Below, piece after piece: positions 9,133-17,727 of a stretch of 40,971 bases of DNA (the first letter of the stretch is position 1; the number at the start of each line of letters is the position of its first letter). A program made the position numbers and the translations under genes. The notes under the pieces were generated by a model, which worked only from the letters and a program-made list of their open reading frames with translations, ran no database searches and was not told the DNA's origin. The stretch is from Phycisphaerales bacterium (GTDB lineage: Bacteria > Planctomycetota > Phycisphaerae > Phycisphaerales > UBA1924): assembly GCA_022072615.1 (NCBI GenBank), contig JAJVHS010000002.1, positions 43,552 to 84,522 on the forward strand, written 5' to 3'.

Positions 9133-9772
9133 TCCCCGTCCAATTCGACTGGGACGTCGGCGAGCCCATCGCGATCGAGTTCGTGCCTAGTTCGGCATCA
9201 ATCTTCAGCAGAATCACATGCAATCGAGCGAGCAACCGAGACTTTGCCTGATACACCGAGTCCCGGCTCATGCCCAGCGATCGACCAACCTCCGCCGGAT
9301 CACGCTCGTGAATGACCGTTGCCTCGAACGCCTGAAACACATTCGTTTCACCGCACGAGTTTCGAAGCTGATCGAGCGCGAGTTGCAGGCACTGCCGCCG
9401 CCACGTGGCTTCCCAAACGTCTTCATCCTCCTTCGATTGAGCATTCTGCTGGGCTGGCTCCGCAATCCCGGGCCGCGAGGCGAATCGCCGGATCCGGCGC
9501 AACTCGTTGCAAACGCAGGCTTTAAGGTACGACCTGAAGCTGCCCTTTGCAGGGTCATAGACAAACCGGGGTTGGACCCCGAAAAAGCTGGTGATGACCG
9601 CCTGCACCAGCTCGGCGACCTCGTGCGGGCGCGCGCCACGACTCCGCGCGAAAGCCGCGATAATGGGTTCATAGCGCCGGCAGAACTCCGCCCACGCGAC
9701 TTCGCGCTCGGCCCCGTCTGCATTGAGGCGAAGAAACAGCGTGGCCCGGGTCGGCTCCATCGAAAGCAGCAT
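9104..9772 (-). CDS. Sigma-70 family (ECF) RNA polymerase sigma factor
   Basis: The protein is up to 222 residues and starts MLLSMEPTRATLFLRL; the second ATG at 9760 is an alternative start, and neither has a clear Shine-Dalgarno. Region 2 is seen in WAEFCRRYEPIIAAFARSRG and in VQAVITSFFGVQPRFVYDPA followed by SFRSYLKACVCNELRR. Region 4 is FEATVIHERDPAEVGRSLGM followed by SRDSVYQAKSRLLARL, a helix-turn-helix. The TRATLFLRL opening and SFRSYLKACVCNELRR are typical of the planctomycete sigma group paired with kinase/WD40 proteins, and it is divergent from exactly such a gene only 64 bases away. It belongs to a different subgroup from the two other sigma factors in the window. The C-terminal 30 residues beyond region 4 are low-complexity. 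Confidence 0.88.
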   Translation of the reverse strand: MLLSMEPTRATLFLRLNADGAEREVAWAEFCRRYEPIIAAFARSRGARPHEVAELVQAVITSFFGVQPRFVYDPAKGSFRSYLKACVCNELRRIRRFASRPGIAEPAQQNAQSKEDEDVWEATWRRQCLQLALDQLRNSCGETNVFQAFEATVIHERDPAEVGRSLGMSRDSVYQAKSRLLARLHVILLKIDAELGTNSIAMGSPTSQSNWTGNAPDGSDRG

Positions 9773-9836
9773 ACCAGAGCGTGTCAGGTTTGTTCACGTG
9801 GCCGATACGTACAAAGTAGACTCTGAGTCCACAGCG
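9773..9836. promoter_or_regulatory. Divergent promoter region between sigma factor and kinase
   Basis: Only 64 bases separate the divergent starts, so promoters for both genes must lie here or extend into the coding sequences. This suggests shared control. I could not identify specific -35/-10 elements with confidence. Confidence 0.4.
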
Positions 9837-11777
9837 ATGGATCCGCAACTGCCCCCCAACGAAGACCCGCTGCTGCGATCCATCGACGAGATATTCGCGG
9901 CGCCCCCCGAGCAACGGCCGCGCCTCGCGCACTCGCTGTGCGGGCACGACCCCGAATTGCTCGCCCAGGTCCTGGACGCGATCAGCGGCGATCGTCTCGG
10001 AACGCTCGCCGCCGAAGTACGCGGCCTGTACCGGGCGTCCCGGCCCGTCGAAGAGATCGTCGATGGCCAGGAGTCCGATCGTGTCACCGTGGGACGATAC
10101 AGGCTCCTGGAGAAACTCGGCGAAGGCGGATTCGGCGAAGTCTATGTTGCCGAGCAGCGCGAGCCGATGCGGCGCCTGGTCGCCGTCAAGATCGTCAAGG
10201 CCGGCATGGATTCGCGGGTGGTGATCGCCCGATTCGAGGCCGAGCGGCAGGCCCTCGCCCTCATGGATCATCCGAACATCGCCCGCGTTTTCGACGGGGG
10301 GGCGACCGATGCTGGCCGTCCCTACTTCGTCATGGAGCTGGTCCGAGGCATCCCCATCACAGACTACTGCGACCGACACCAGCTCGGCGTGCGCGAACGG
10401 CTGGATCTTGCGATCCAGGTATGCCACGCCGTCCAGCACGCGCACCAGAAGGGCATCATCCACCGCGATCTCAAGCCCGCCAACGTCCTGGTCACGCTCG
10501 TCGACGCAAAGCCCGTCCCCAAGGTCATCGACTTCGGGATCGCCAAGGCCGTTGAAACTCCGCTCACCGACAAGACTATCTACACGGAGTTCCGCCAGTT
10601 CGTCGGCAGCCCCGCGTACATGAGCCCGGAGCGGATCGGGATGTCCGGCCAGGACGTCGACACGCGCTCGGACATCTACTCCCTCGGGGTCTTGATCTAC
10701 GAGCTGCTCACCGGCTCGACCCCCTTCGACACGGCCAGAGTGCTTGAAGGCGGGCTGCTGGCCCTCCATAAGGCTCTCACCTCCCGCCCGCCCACCAGAC
10801 CCAGCGAAAAGCTCTCCACACTGACGGGCCAGCGCGCCAGAACTGTCGGGGCGGCACGCGCGATCGATCTGGCGGAGCTTGTACGCAGCGTGCGAGGCGA
10901 GCTCGATGCCATCGTGACCAAGGCCCTCGAGCACGACCGCAGGCGCCGCTACGACACCGCAGAATCGCTCGCCGCCGACCTGACGCGGTACCTGCGCGGC
11001 GAGCCCGTCCGAGCCCGACCGCCCAGTCGCCTCTATGTTGCCCGCAAGTTCGTCCAGCGTCACCGCGTCGCCGTCGGTGCGTTGGTGACGATTGCGGTGT
11101 GTCTGGTCGGCGGTCTGGGCGCCGCGACGTGGGGCTTTCTCGCCGCGTCCGCCGCCCGCGACCAGGCCCGCGAGGCACAGGCGACCGCCGAGGCCGAAGC
11201 CATTCTGCGACGCGAGCACGAAGAGTCGGCCCGGCGCCGCGAATACGACGCGGTGACGACGCTCGCGGCGGAGATGCTCGACCGGGGATCGTCGAACGAG
11301 GCCCGCACCCTGCTCGAATCGACGCCGGTCGACCTGCGCGGGTGGGAATGGTTCCATCTCGACACCATCAGTCGCGGAACGATGCGCACCGCCGACGCCG
11401 CGGCCCAGGCAGTGATCGACGAAGCGGCCCGGCTCGCGGCGCAAGCCGCTTCGCGGGGACCGCCGGACGTCACCTACGGCGCCCTCTGCGGCGTGATCGA
11501 CGGGCCCGATCCCGAGCGCGTGTACGCCAGCCACTGGCTCTCATCACTGACGCTTCGCGGCGAGCGTCGAGGCATCTTCCTGCGGGCCCGCATGGGCCGA
11601 TTATCGCCTGTGCCGGCTCTCCACCGATGGTTCATTGATCCTGGTGTCATTCTCCGACGGAAGCCTGCTGGCCGGGCCCGTCAGTGGACTTCCCGTCCCC
11701 CCACTGACTGCCGAGCTCACCCTGCCGCGTCTGCTGGGCGGCAGCGCTCCGGTCACGAACGCCGCATTCAGCAGTGA
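9837..11777 (+). CDS. Membrane Ser/Thr protein kinase, C-terminus lost by probable frameshift
   Basis: Start at ATG 9837 (MDPQLPPNEDPLLRSID). The kinase domain is complete: Gly loop GEGGFGEV (about 95-102), Lys118 in VAVKIV, HRDLKPAN (209-216), DFG (232-234) and YMSPE (261-265). A transmembrane helix lies at about 411-435, followed by a coiled stretch and DLRGWEWFHLD, the usual junction into a WD40 propeller in planctomycete kinases. After about residue 585 the frame degrades into Arg/Pro-rich sequence, while the propeller continues in the next frame (11635-13407). Removing one G from the GGG at 11594-11596 would join the two as RARMADYRLCRLSTDGS. So the intact gene was probably about 9837-13407. 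It could be a real pseudogene, a programmed shift or a sequencing error. Confidence 0.85.
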   Translation: MDPQLPPNEDPLLRSIDEIFAAPPEQRPRLAHSLCGHDPELLAQVLDAISGDRLGTLAAEVRGLYRASRPVEEIVDGQESDRVTVGRYRLLEKLGEGGFGEVYVAEQREPMRRLVAVKIVKAGMDSRVVIARFEAERQALALMDHPNIARVFDGGATDAGRPYFVMELVRGIPITDYCDRHQLGVRERLDLAIQVCHAVQHAHQKGIIHRDLKPANVLVTLVDAKPVPKVIDFGIAKAVETPLTDKTIYTEFRQFVGSPAYMSPERIGMSGQDVDTRSDIYSLGVLIYELLTGSTPFDTARVLEGGLLALHKALTSRPPTRPSEKLSTLTGQRARTVGAARAIDLAELVRSVRGELDAIVTKALEHDRRRRYDTAESLAADLTRYLRGEPVRARPPSRLYVARKFVQRHRVAVGALVTIAVCLVGGLGAATWGFLAASAARDQAREAQATAEAEAILRREHEESARRREYDAVTTLAAEMLDRGSSNEARTLLESTPVDLRGWEWFHLDTISRGTMRTADAAAQAVIDEAARLAAQAASRGPPDVTYGALCGVIDGPDPERVYASHWLSSLTLRGERRGIFLRARMGRLSPVPALHRWFIDPGVILRRKPAGRARQWTSRPPTDCRAHPAASAGRQRSGHERRIQQ

Positions 11778-13407
11778 CAGCACTACGCTGATCGCCCAGG
11801 CGGCGGACGGAATGCTCGTCGAATGGCCACTTGACGCGCAGACCGGAGTCGTCGTTTTCCCCTCGAACCAGACTGTCATCATGGATTCGGTGCTGAGCCC
11901 CGATGCTCGGACGATCTATCTTGCCTGCTGGGGGCTGGTGCGGGCCGTCGACGCGGCCACGGGGTGCCCGCGTTGGACCACGTGCTTCACGTCGAGGTAC
12001 GTGGACACCGTCATCCAGTTCGACGAGGGAAGAAAACTCCTCACGATCGGCCACAACGAGCAGACGGCCGAGATCGGCATCCTCGACGCCACGACCGGGA
12101 CACTCGAACACTTCTGGTCTGCTCGTCCCGACGCGGACCTCCCCATCACGCCAGGCCCGCCCCTGCTCAAGCATCGGGCATCCGCCGCGATCGACCTGAC
12201 CGGCCACGCCGGTCCGCGGATCGCCTTCGCGCTCAACGACGGCACATGGACCGCATTGAGCACCGTCGACCAGTCCGTTCAACCTCTCACGCTGCCGGAA
12301 TGGCCCCAGGACGCACGCCTTGTCGGCGTGAAGTCCAGCGGGCGGGCGGTCGCGATGTGGGTTCGTCACATCTCAACCGGCAACCCGCCGCAGGCATCGA
12401 CCGAACAGACAGTGCTTGTCTACGACGCCGGTCTCGAACGTGTGCTCTTCCGAGCCCGGCTGCCGCGCGTCCTCGATGCGACGTGTTCGCCCGATGGTTC
12501 CAGGATCGTCGTCGTCGATGCCGGCGGTGACGTATCGCTCTGGAGCATCGCGGAAGGCCGCCGGCTCTGGACGTACCGCATGGGCGCTCCGGGCAGGCAC
12601 GTCGCCTGGATATCCCATGCTGATCGGCCTCGGGTCGTCGCGTCCGATTCGCGGGGACGACTTATCTGGCTGGATGCTGACAGGGGCTCGCGCGTCCTGA
12701 CTCGCAGCGGCTTTCGCCTGGCGTCCGCTCTGCACCCGAGCGCCGATGGAGCCGCGTTGCTGGTTGGAACCAGCGGTCACGATGTCATCCGCCTCGAATC
12801 CCGGCCCGAGTCGGACTGGTTTGCGCAACGCGCCGCGGCCGCCCGTGCCGAGCGTTCCCTCGCCGCGTACGGCCCCACGAAAGATCTCCGTGACCATGCA
12901 ATCAACCACGCTCCGGCGCTCTCGAGTGCGGACCGCGACTGGCTCTTGCGGGTGAACCGCGGGCGCGGCGACGACATCAACATGCTCCACAGCGCAGCGG
13001 TCGAGCAGGTGGTCGGAGAAAGCGACCACTTCATTCTCCACCGGACTCTCCCGGTCGCTCGGATGCTGGCGCTGGCCCGTCCCGGTTCTGCGCGGGTTCA
13101 TATCACCAGGGCGCTCTGCGAACTGCGGACCGGTGACATCCAGCAGGCGGCCGTGGCTCTTGATCGTGCGCAGTCCCTGCTGGATCGCGCCGGGCTTCCG
13201 CGCGGGTTCTGGCACGAGCTTGCCCTCGCCCGTCTGCGGCATGCCCAGCACGATCCGACGCTCGCTACCGAGCACCTTGAGGCCGCCCGTGCCGCTGCCC
13301 GTTCGGATGAGGCCATCACTCGCGACCGGCTGAGCGCGATCCTGCTCCGCCAGACCGAGAACCTCCTGACGGGCCGGTCCATCAACCGTTCCGGCGACGG
13401 ACAGTAA
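11635..13407 (+). CDS. Beta-propeller (WD40-like) and TPR-like sensor part of the kinase, in the shifted frame
   Basis: This frame continues the extracytoplasmic half of the kinase encoded just upstream. Its earliest usable codon is a TTG with no ribosome site, which argues against independent translation. It shows WD40-style blades (STDGSLILVSFSDGSLL, FSSDSTTLIAQAADGMLVEW, LSPDARTIYLACWG, CSPDGSRIVVVDAGGDVSLW) followed from about residue 430 by Ala/Leu-rich helical repeats resembling TPRs (RALCELRTGDIQQAAVALDR). In related planctomycete kinases the propeller is fused directly to the kinase after a RGWEW motif, which is present in the upstream frame. The frame in the clean blade pattern is open back to a TGA at 11548. 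Expected role: ligand or protein binding outside the cytoplasm. Confidence 0.8.
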   Translation: MILVSFSDGSLLAGPVSGLPVPPLTAELTLPRLLGGSAPVTNAAFSSDSTTLIAQAADGMLVEWPLDAQTGVVVFPSNQTVIMDSVLSPDARTIYLACWGLVRAVDAATGCPRWTTCFTSRYVDTVIQFDEGRKLLTIGHNEQTAEIGILDATTGTLEHFWSARPDADLPITPGPPLLKHRASAAIDLTGHAGPRIAFALNDGTWTALSTVDQSVQPLTLPEWPQDARLVGVKSSGRAVAMWVRHISTGNPPQASTEQTVLVYDAGLERVLFRARLPRVLDATCSPDGSRIVVVDAGGDVSLWSIAEGRRLWTYRMGAPGRHVAWISHADRPRVVASDSRGRLIWLDADRGSRVLTRSGFRLASALHPSADGAALLVGTSGHDVIRLESRPESDWFAQRAAAARAERSLAAYGPTKDLRDHAINHAPALSSADRDWLLRVNRGRGDDINMLHSAAVEQVVGESDHFILHRTLPVARMLALARPGSARVHITRALCELRTGDIQQAAVALDRAQSLLDRAGLPRGFWHELALARLRHAQHDPTLATEHLEAARAAARSDEAITRDRLSAILLRQTENLLTGRSINRSGDGQ

Positions 13408-13594
13408 GCCGGTCCGCGTCCTCTACTCGAAAGGCCGCGCGCCGAACCCCCGACAGTTCCCGCGCACTCCATCGAATTATGGGCGTCGTTGCGTCAGACC
13501 CGCCCGCGGCCGGGCTACTGCAAATGTCCGAGCAGCCCCCAGGGAGGGCCGGGTCACGCGGGGGCGTCAAGTTTCCCGGGAGAGAACCATCCGC

Positions 13595-14221
13595 ATGTCA
13601 CAGGAATCACTGAGCCGCGTCGCCATCGCAACGGTGTGCGGCGCTGCCTTGGCCGCCCACGCCGACATCATCCATACCGACATCGACGATGCCGTACTCA
13701 TCGGAGCGCTGGAAGCCGAACCGGATGACCTGCTCGTCGACTTCAACCAGGACGGCGCCGACGAGATCCTGCTCTCGGCGTACTACGTGATCGGCTCCCC
13801 CGGAACCGGCGGACCCAAAGCCACCGCGGGCGGCCTGGATCATGCGAGCATCCTCGTCGGCACGTCGCCCTTTGTTGCTCACGCCGCCACCTATGGAGAA
13901 CTGATCGGCCCGACAAACCCGGAGTACTACTACGCCCCGGATGCAAACATCGACAAGGAATGGCTCTCACTCCCGCCCGAACAGGGAGCCTACCTGGGCG
14001 TTCGCTTCGCGCTCAACGAGAACAACCATTACGGCTGGGTTCGCCTCTCGGCACGAATCGACGAGCCCTCGGACACGATGGTGATGACAGTGTTCGAGTT
14101 TGCGTACGAGACGGTTGAGGAAACCCCGATTCCCGCCGGAGCTGTTCCATCGCCCGGAAGCATGGCCGCGCTGGCGGTTGGAGTCCTCGCTGGGTGCCGT
14201 GGAGCGGGACGCCGCCGCTGA
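13595..14221 (+). CDS. PEP-CTERM-like exported protein, array member 1
   Basis: 208 residues, ATG at 13595 with GGAGAG upstream at somewhat long spacing. The signal peptide (VAIATVCGAALAAHA) is followed by DIIHTDIDDAVLIG, an Asp-rich FNQDGADEILL segment, then GAYLGVRFALNENNHYGWVR, the core shared by the array. The tail is IPAGAVPSPGSMAALAVG ending GRRR, which fits a PEP-CTERM-like sorting signal although the hydrophobic part is short and contains Cys. The nearest relative is the next gene, with near-identical N-terminal and core blocks and a similar leader. It follows the kinase/propeller gene by 187 bases. Function unknown; no catalytic motif seen. Confidence 0.85.
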   Translation: MSQESLSRVAIATVCGAALAAHADIIHTDIDDAVLIGALEAEPDDLLVDFNQDGADEILLSAYYVIGSPGTGGPKATAGGLDHASILVGTSPFVAHAATYGELIGPTNPEYYYAPDANIDKEWLSLPPEQGAYLGVRFALNENNHYGWVRLSARIDEPSDTMVMTVFEFAYETVEETPIPAGAVPSPGSMAALAVGVLAGCRGAGRRR

Positions 14222-14463
14222 CCGCCGCACAGGAGCGCGGCTGCCGCCCGCACATCCGATGGTGCACCGCCGCACTCCCGCAAATGTTCCGATAACAACG
14301 CGGTGCGGCCCGGCGATTCTCTTCGCCGACCTGGAAAAATCACCGGCTCCAAGGTCAGATTCTGACACGTCGCGGCTAATTCGAGTGTCGAGCACGCCCC
14401 AGGAGGAACGGGTCGCGCGGGGGGCAGGCCGGCCATCGCGGTTTCCAAGAGAGGGCCGTCCGA

Positions 14464-15093
14464 ATGTACGAACACGCTCTGGGGCGGGTCGCGATCGCAA
14501 CGGTGTGCGGCGCGGCAATGACAGCAAACGCCGACATCATCCACACCGATATCGAAGATGTGGTGCTCGTCGGGGCATCCTGGACGGACGAAGAAACCTA
14601 CTTCGTCGATTTCAACCACGACGGCGCCGATGAGGTGTTGCTGACGGCGTGGTTCGACACCGCCGGCGGGTCCGGCGGCCCGGAGGCCCAGGCCTACGGC
14701 CTCGACCACTCCCACCTCCTCCACTCTCTGACGACCAACGTCGCCTACATGGCTTTCGCCGACGAACTGATCGGCCCGGCGAACAGTGATCAGGAATACA
14801 CAACCGCCACGAGCATCGACAAGGACTGGCTCGATCTGCCGCCCGACCAGGGTGCTTATCTCGGCGTGCGCTTCGCGCTCGGAGACCAGAACCACTACGG
14901 ATGGATTCGCCTCTCAACCTATATCGACGAACCCAACGACTACGCGATGGTCATGACGGTCTTCGAGTTCGCGTACGAGACCCGGGCCGATACGCCGATT
15001 CCCGCCGGCGCCGTACCCGCGCCCGGCGGTCTGGCCGCTCTCGCGGTCGGCGCCGCGGCGATGCTGCGCCGCCAGCGGCCCGCCGGTCGCTAA
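14464..15093 (+). CDS. PEP-CTERM-like exported protein, array member 2
   Basis: 209 residues, ATG at 14464 with GAGAGGG upstream. It is a clear tandem duplicate of member 1: RVAIATVCGAAM, NADIIHTDIEDVVLVGAS, FNHDGADEVLL, DELIGPAN, DKDWLDLPPDQGAYLGVRFA and HYGWIRLS align throughout. The C-terminus is IPAGAVPAPGGLAALAVGAA followed by MLRRQRPAGR. About 35 bases of leader, centred on the AGGAGG-like stretch at 14391-14425, also resemble the leader of member 1 at 13531-13566, so the duplication included upstream DNA. Probably exported and sorted by an exosortase; ligand or role unknown. Confidence 0.85.
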   Translation: MYEHALGRVAIATVCGAAMTANADIIHTDIEDVVLVGASWTDEETYFVDFNHDGADEVLLTAWFDTAGGSGGPEAQAYGLDHSHLLHSLTTNVAYMAFADELIGPANSDQEYTTATSIDKDWLDLPPDQGAYLGVRFALGDQNHYGWIRLSTYIDEPNDYAMVMTVFEFAYETRADTPIPAGAVPAPGGLAALAVGAAAMLRRQRPAGR

Positions 15094-15185
15094 CCGGAGT
15101 GTTGCAGTCACACGCCGACCTCGATGACCGGCGATCCGAGCCGGTTCTTTGCTCTGCCCGCACCCACCCACAACTGGACCTTTCC

Positions 15186-15788
15186 ATGAACGCTTCTAAC
15201 AGGATGCTCATTGTGACCATCGCGTGCGCTCCCGCAATCGCCGGCGCGCACATCGTCCACTTCACCAATCCCGCACCCGGCCAGCCAGGGCACTTTGATT
15301 GGCACGCGCCCAGCGGCGGCGACCTGATGTTCCTCGACATCACCGCCGCGCCGACCGACCAGATCGACCAATGGAGTTCGAGCACGATCGGCCAGACCGC
15401 GTCGGGGTTGCCGCTCACGACGAACTTCGCGGGTGGCGCGGCCCTCGCCGTCGCAACGATCGACGAGCCCTTCGTGCTCGCCCTCGAACATGGCCAGTCG
15501 TTTCACGACCGCGTGTTCATCGACAACGGCATGTCGAGCGCGTTCCTGACCACGCCGCCCGGCACCCGGTTTGAAGCCGGTGAGCGCCGCTACATCGGCG
15601 TCCTGACCGCCGACGGCCGCTACGGCTGGATCGAGGTTTCCCGCGATGGGTCCAGTTTCGCGGCGTTTTCGTGGGCATACGAGACCGAGGCGGGCGTCCC
15701 GCTCGCCGCAGGCCAGGTGCCCGCGCCGGGTGGGCTGCTTGTCGCCGTCATCCCATGCACCGCCATTCTCCGAAGGAGACGTCCGTGA
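15186..15788 (+). CDS. PEP-CTERM-like exported protein, array member 3
   Basis: 200 residues from the ATG at 15186 (MNASNRMLIVTIACAPAIAG, a signal peptide). The middle is divergent from members 1 and 2, but the ending follows the same plan: RYGWIEVSRDG, FSWAYETEAGVPLAAGQV, then PAPGGLLVAVIPCTAI and LRRRRP. The ribosome site is weak. The stop TGA (15786-15788) overlaps the GTG start of the next gene, and the AAGGAG for that next gene lies inside this coding sequence, so the two are translationally coupled. No known catalytic motif was seen. Confidence 0.83.
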   Translation: MNASNRMLIVTIACAPAIAGAHIVHFTNPAPGQPGHFDWHAPSGGDLMFLDITAAPTDQIDQWSSSTIGQTASGLPLTTNFAGGAALAVATIDEPFVLALEHGQSFHDRVFIDNGMSSAFLTTPPGTRFEAGERRYIGVLTADGRYGWIEVSRDGSSFAAFSWAYETEAGVPLAAGQVPAPGGLLVAVIPCTAILRRRRP

Positions 15789-16350
15789 GAGCAGCCCTGA
15801 TCACGATTGCCGCGGCGACGACGACCGTTCCCTCCGCCGGAGGCTCCATCGTCCACGTGCCGCTCAACCAGGTCGTGCCCGCCGGTTCGCCTCATGATCT
15901 CGAGCACCAGATCGGCGACTATTACTTCTACTTCGGGTTCATCTCAGTTGATGACGGGGCGGAGCGGCACATCGGTCTGGTCAACTACCTGCCGGGCACC
16001 TTTTACCAATTCGCCACTGACGGCTTTGCCGGGCCGCTCATGAACCTGCCGACGGGCACGCCCATCGGACCTTCGCTCCCCTCTTACGAACAGGGGGTAT
16101 CCGAGCCGCTCGACACGGCAACCCCGCTCGAGTTCATCGCCGGCAGCAGAATCCCAATGTCGGCTCGGATTCCGTCTACGCCTGGCTCCGTTTCACGTTC
16201 TCGCCAAGTACCGATGCGTACACGCTCGTGGACTTGGCATTCGAGACCAGCCCTGGCGTCCCGATCCCCGCCGGCGCTGTCCCGTCGCCTGCGCCGTTCA
16301 CCATGATCGCCTGCGGCGCTGTGGCACTCTCTCGCCGCCGCCGAGCATGA
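15785..16350 (+). pseudogene. PEP-CTERM-like protein, array member 4, frameshifted near 16144
   Basis: Translation starts at GTG 15785, overlapping the previous stop, with AAGGAG 6 bases upstream. The frame gives a signal peptide (VRAALITIAAATTTVPSAGG) and a body ending EFIAGS, then runs into Arg/Ser-rich nonsense to a stop at 16306. From 16144 the neighbouring frame reads QQNPNVGSDSVYAWLRFTFS, AYTLVDLAFETSPGVPIPAG and AVPSPAPFTMIACGAVAL then SRRRRA, stopping at 16348-16350. This is exactly the family ending, so one base appears to be missing around 16144. The protein made from the present sequence would lack its sorting tail. It may be a recent pseudogene or an assembly error. Confidence 0.8.
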
Positions 16351-16395
16351 CCCCGTTTCTCCGCCATTCCGACACGCGCTCCCAGGAGGTCCGTC

Positions 16396-17016
16396 ATGCC
16401 GATCAACCACAGGCACGCAAGTCTCTCGCTCATCGTGACGTCCGCGAGCCTTTCGACCACCGCGGTTGCCGACATTGTCTACACCGATCTCAACCCCGAC
16501 ATGGTGTTGTTCACCAGTCTCGCCGGCGAGCAGTTCCTGATCGCGGAATTCGACATCAACACCGATGGCGTCATCGATCTCTCGATCCAAGTCCAGTCCG
16601 GCGAGGGGGACGCCTCCACCGCCGCCGTCGTGATGCTCAACGGCGCGGAAGGAATCCACGACACGCCCGGGGCATCGATGCACCCGTTCAATGCCGGCGA
16701 CCTGATCGCCGATCCGCTGGACGATACCAAGTTCTGGACCACGAGCGGATCCCTGGACTGGAAGACCGTCGACACCTGGCCCGATGACGGTGCCTACCTC
16801 GGCTTCCGCATGCCCGTCGCGGGCGGATTCCAGTATGGATGGATGAGCGTCGCGTGCACCATCCCCGACATCGACTCCGCCACCGTCACCGTGTTCGGGT
16901 TCGCCTATGAGACCGACGTCGACACGGGCATCGCTGCCGGCATGGTGCCGGCTCCGGGCTCGCTGTGTGTGCTCGCACTCGGAGCGCTGGTTTGTCCGCG
17001 CACCAGGCGCGGCTGA
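16396..17016 (+). CDS. PEP-CTERM-like exported protein, array member 5
   Basis: 206 residues, ATG at 16396 with AGGAGGT 5 bases upstream, the best ribosome site in the array. The signal peptide covers about 25 residues (SLIVTSASLSTTAVA). The body has DIVYTDLNPDMVLF, an Asp-rich segment FDINTDGVIDLSI, then DDGAYLGFRMPVAGGFQYGW, matching the array core, and FGFAYETDVDTGIAAGMV. The tail is PAPGSLCVLALGALVC followed by PRTRRG; the arginine end is weaker than in its neighbours. Likely co-transcribed with member 6, 129 bases downstream. Confidence 0.85.
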   Translation: MPINHRHASLSLIVTSASLSTTAVADIVYTDLNPDMVLFTSLAGEQFLIAEFDINTDGVIDLSIQVQSGEGDASTAAVVMLNGAEGIHDTPGASMHPFNAGDLIADPLDDTKFWTTSGSLDWKTVDTWPDDGAYLGFRMPVAGGFQYGWMSVACTIPDIDSATVTVFGFAYETDVDTGIAAGMVPAPGSLCVLALGALVCPRTRRG

Positions 17017-17145
17017 AGCCTTTCAAGCAGGCCCGCCGCCGAGAGCCCTCCCCCCATCATCCCTTGACCCCACCCAAGTTCACGGCCAACGGCCGGCCCG
17101 CCACCGTTCATCACCCATTGTCGTACCCACCACCGGAGATCCCAC

Positions 17146-17727
17146 ATGCAGCACCGCGTAACCCAGTTCCTGCTCCTCGCGTCGGCCTCAACAGTCGCCG
17201 CCGCCGACATCGTGCACGTCCTCTACGACCCCCCGCGCGAAGTTGTGGAGTCAACATGGGAGACAATCGACATCGACGGAGACTCGCTCCCCGATATGCA
17301 GTTCAGTAACAGCTTCGAACTATCGGACGTATGGGGCTTGGGAGTCAACGGCATCATCGCCAAGCCGAACGGCGAAGCGGCCCAGGAAATCGAGCTCGGT
17401 GCGCTCATCGGCCCGGATTCGTCCTTCGAGCACCAATTCCAGCTCCTGCTCGACGGTTCGACGGACGGCAAGAACTGGCACGAATGGAGCGACACCGGCG
17501 CTTACCTCGGCTTCCGTCTCACCGTTGACGACGGCTTCCAGTACGGCTGGTTCCTCGTCGGTTCCGTTCGCAATGACGGGCACACGCTCTCCACCCTCAC
17601 GCTCTACGAGTTCGCGTACGAGTCCGAGCCGAACGTCGCCATTCCCGCCGGCGCCGTCCCCGCTCCCGGTTCGCTCGCCCTGCTCGCGCTGGGCGCTGCC
17701 GCCGCATCTCGGCGTCGCTCGCGATGA
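17146..17727 (+). CDS. PEP-CTERM-like exported protein, array member 6
   Basis: 193 residues, ATG at 17146 with GGAGAT upstream. Signal peptide MQHRVTQFLLLASASTVAA, then ADIVHVLYDPPREV, a FELSDVWGLGVNG segment, DTGAYLGFRLTVDDGFQYGW and LYEFAYESEPNVAIPAGAVP. The tail PAPGSLALLALGAAAA ending SRRRSR is the most canonical PEP-CTERM-like signal of the six. Its TGA stop overlaps the ATG of the following phosphatase-like gene (ATGA), so the two are translationally coupled and probably act together. Confidence 0.87.
   Translation: MQHRVTQFLLLASASTVAAADIVHVLYDPPREVVESTWETIDIDGDSLPDMQFSNSFELSDVWGLGVNGIIAKPNGEAAQEIELGALIGPDSSFEHQFQLLLDGSTDGKNWHEWSDTGAYLGFRLTVDDGFQYGWFLVGSVRNDGHTLSTLTLYEFAYESEPNVAIPAGAVPAPGSLALLALGAAAASRRRSR

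Noticed and set aside
9669..11534. 621-residue minus-strand frame opposite the second kinase
   Set aside because: It is the complement of the kinase domain coding sequence and has no signal, motif or ribosome site.
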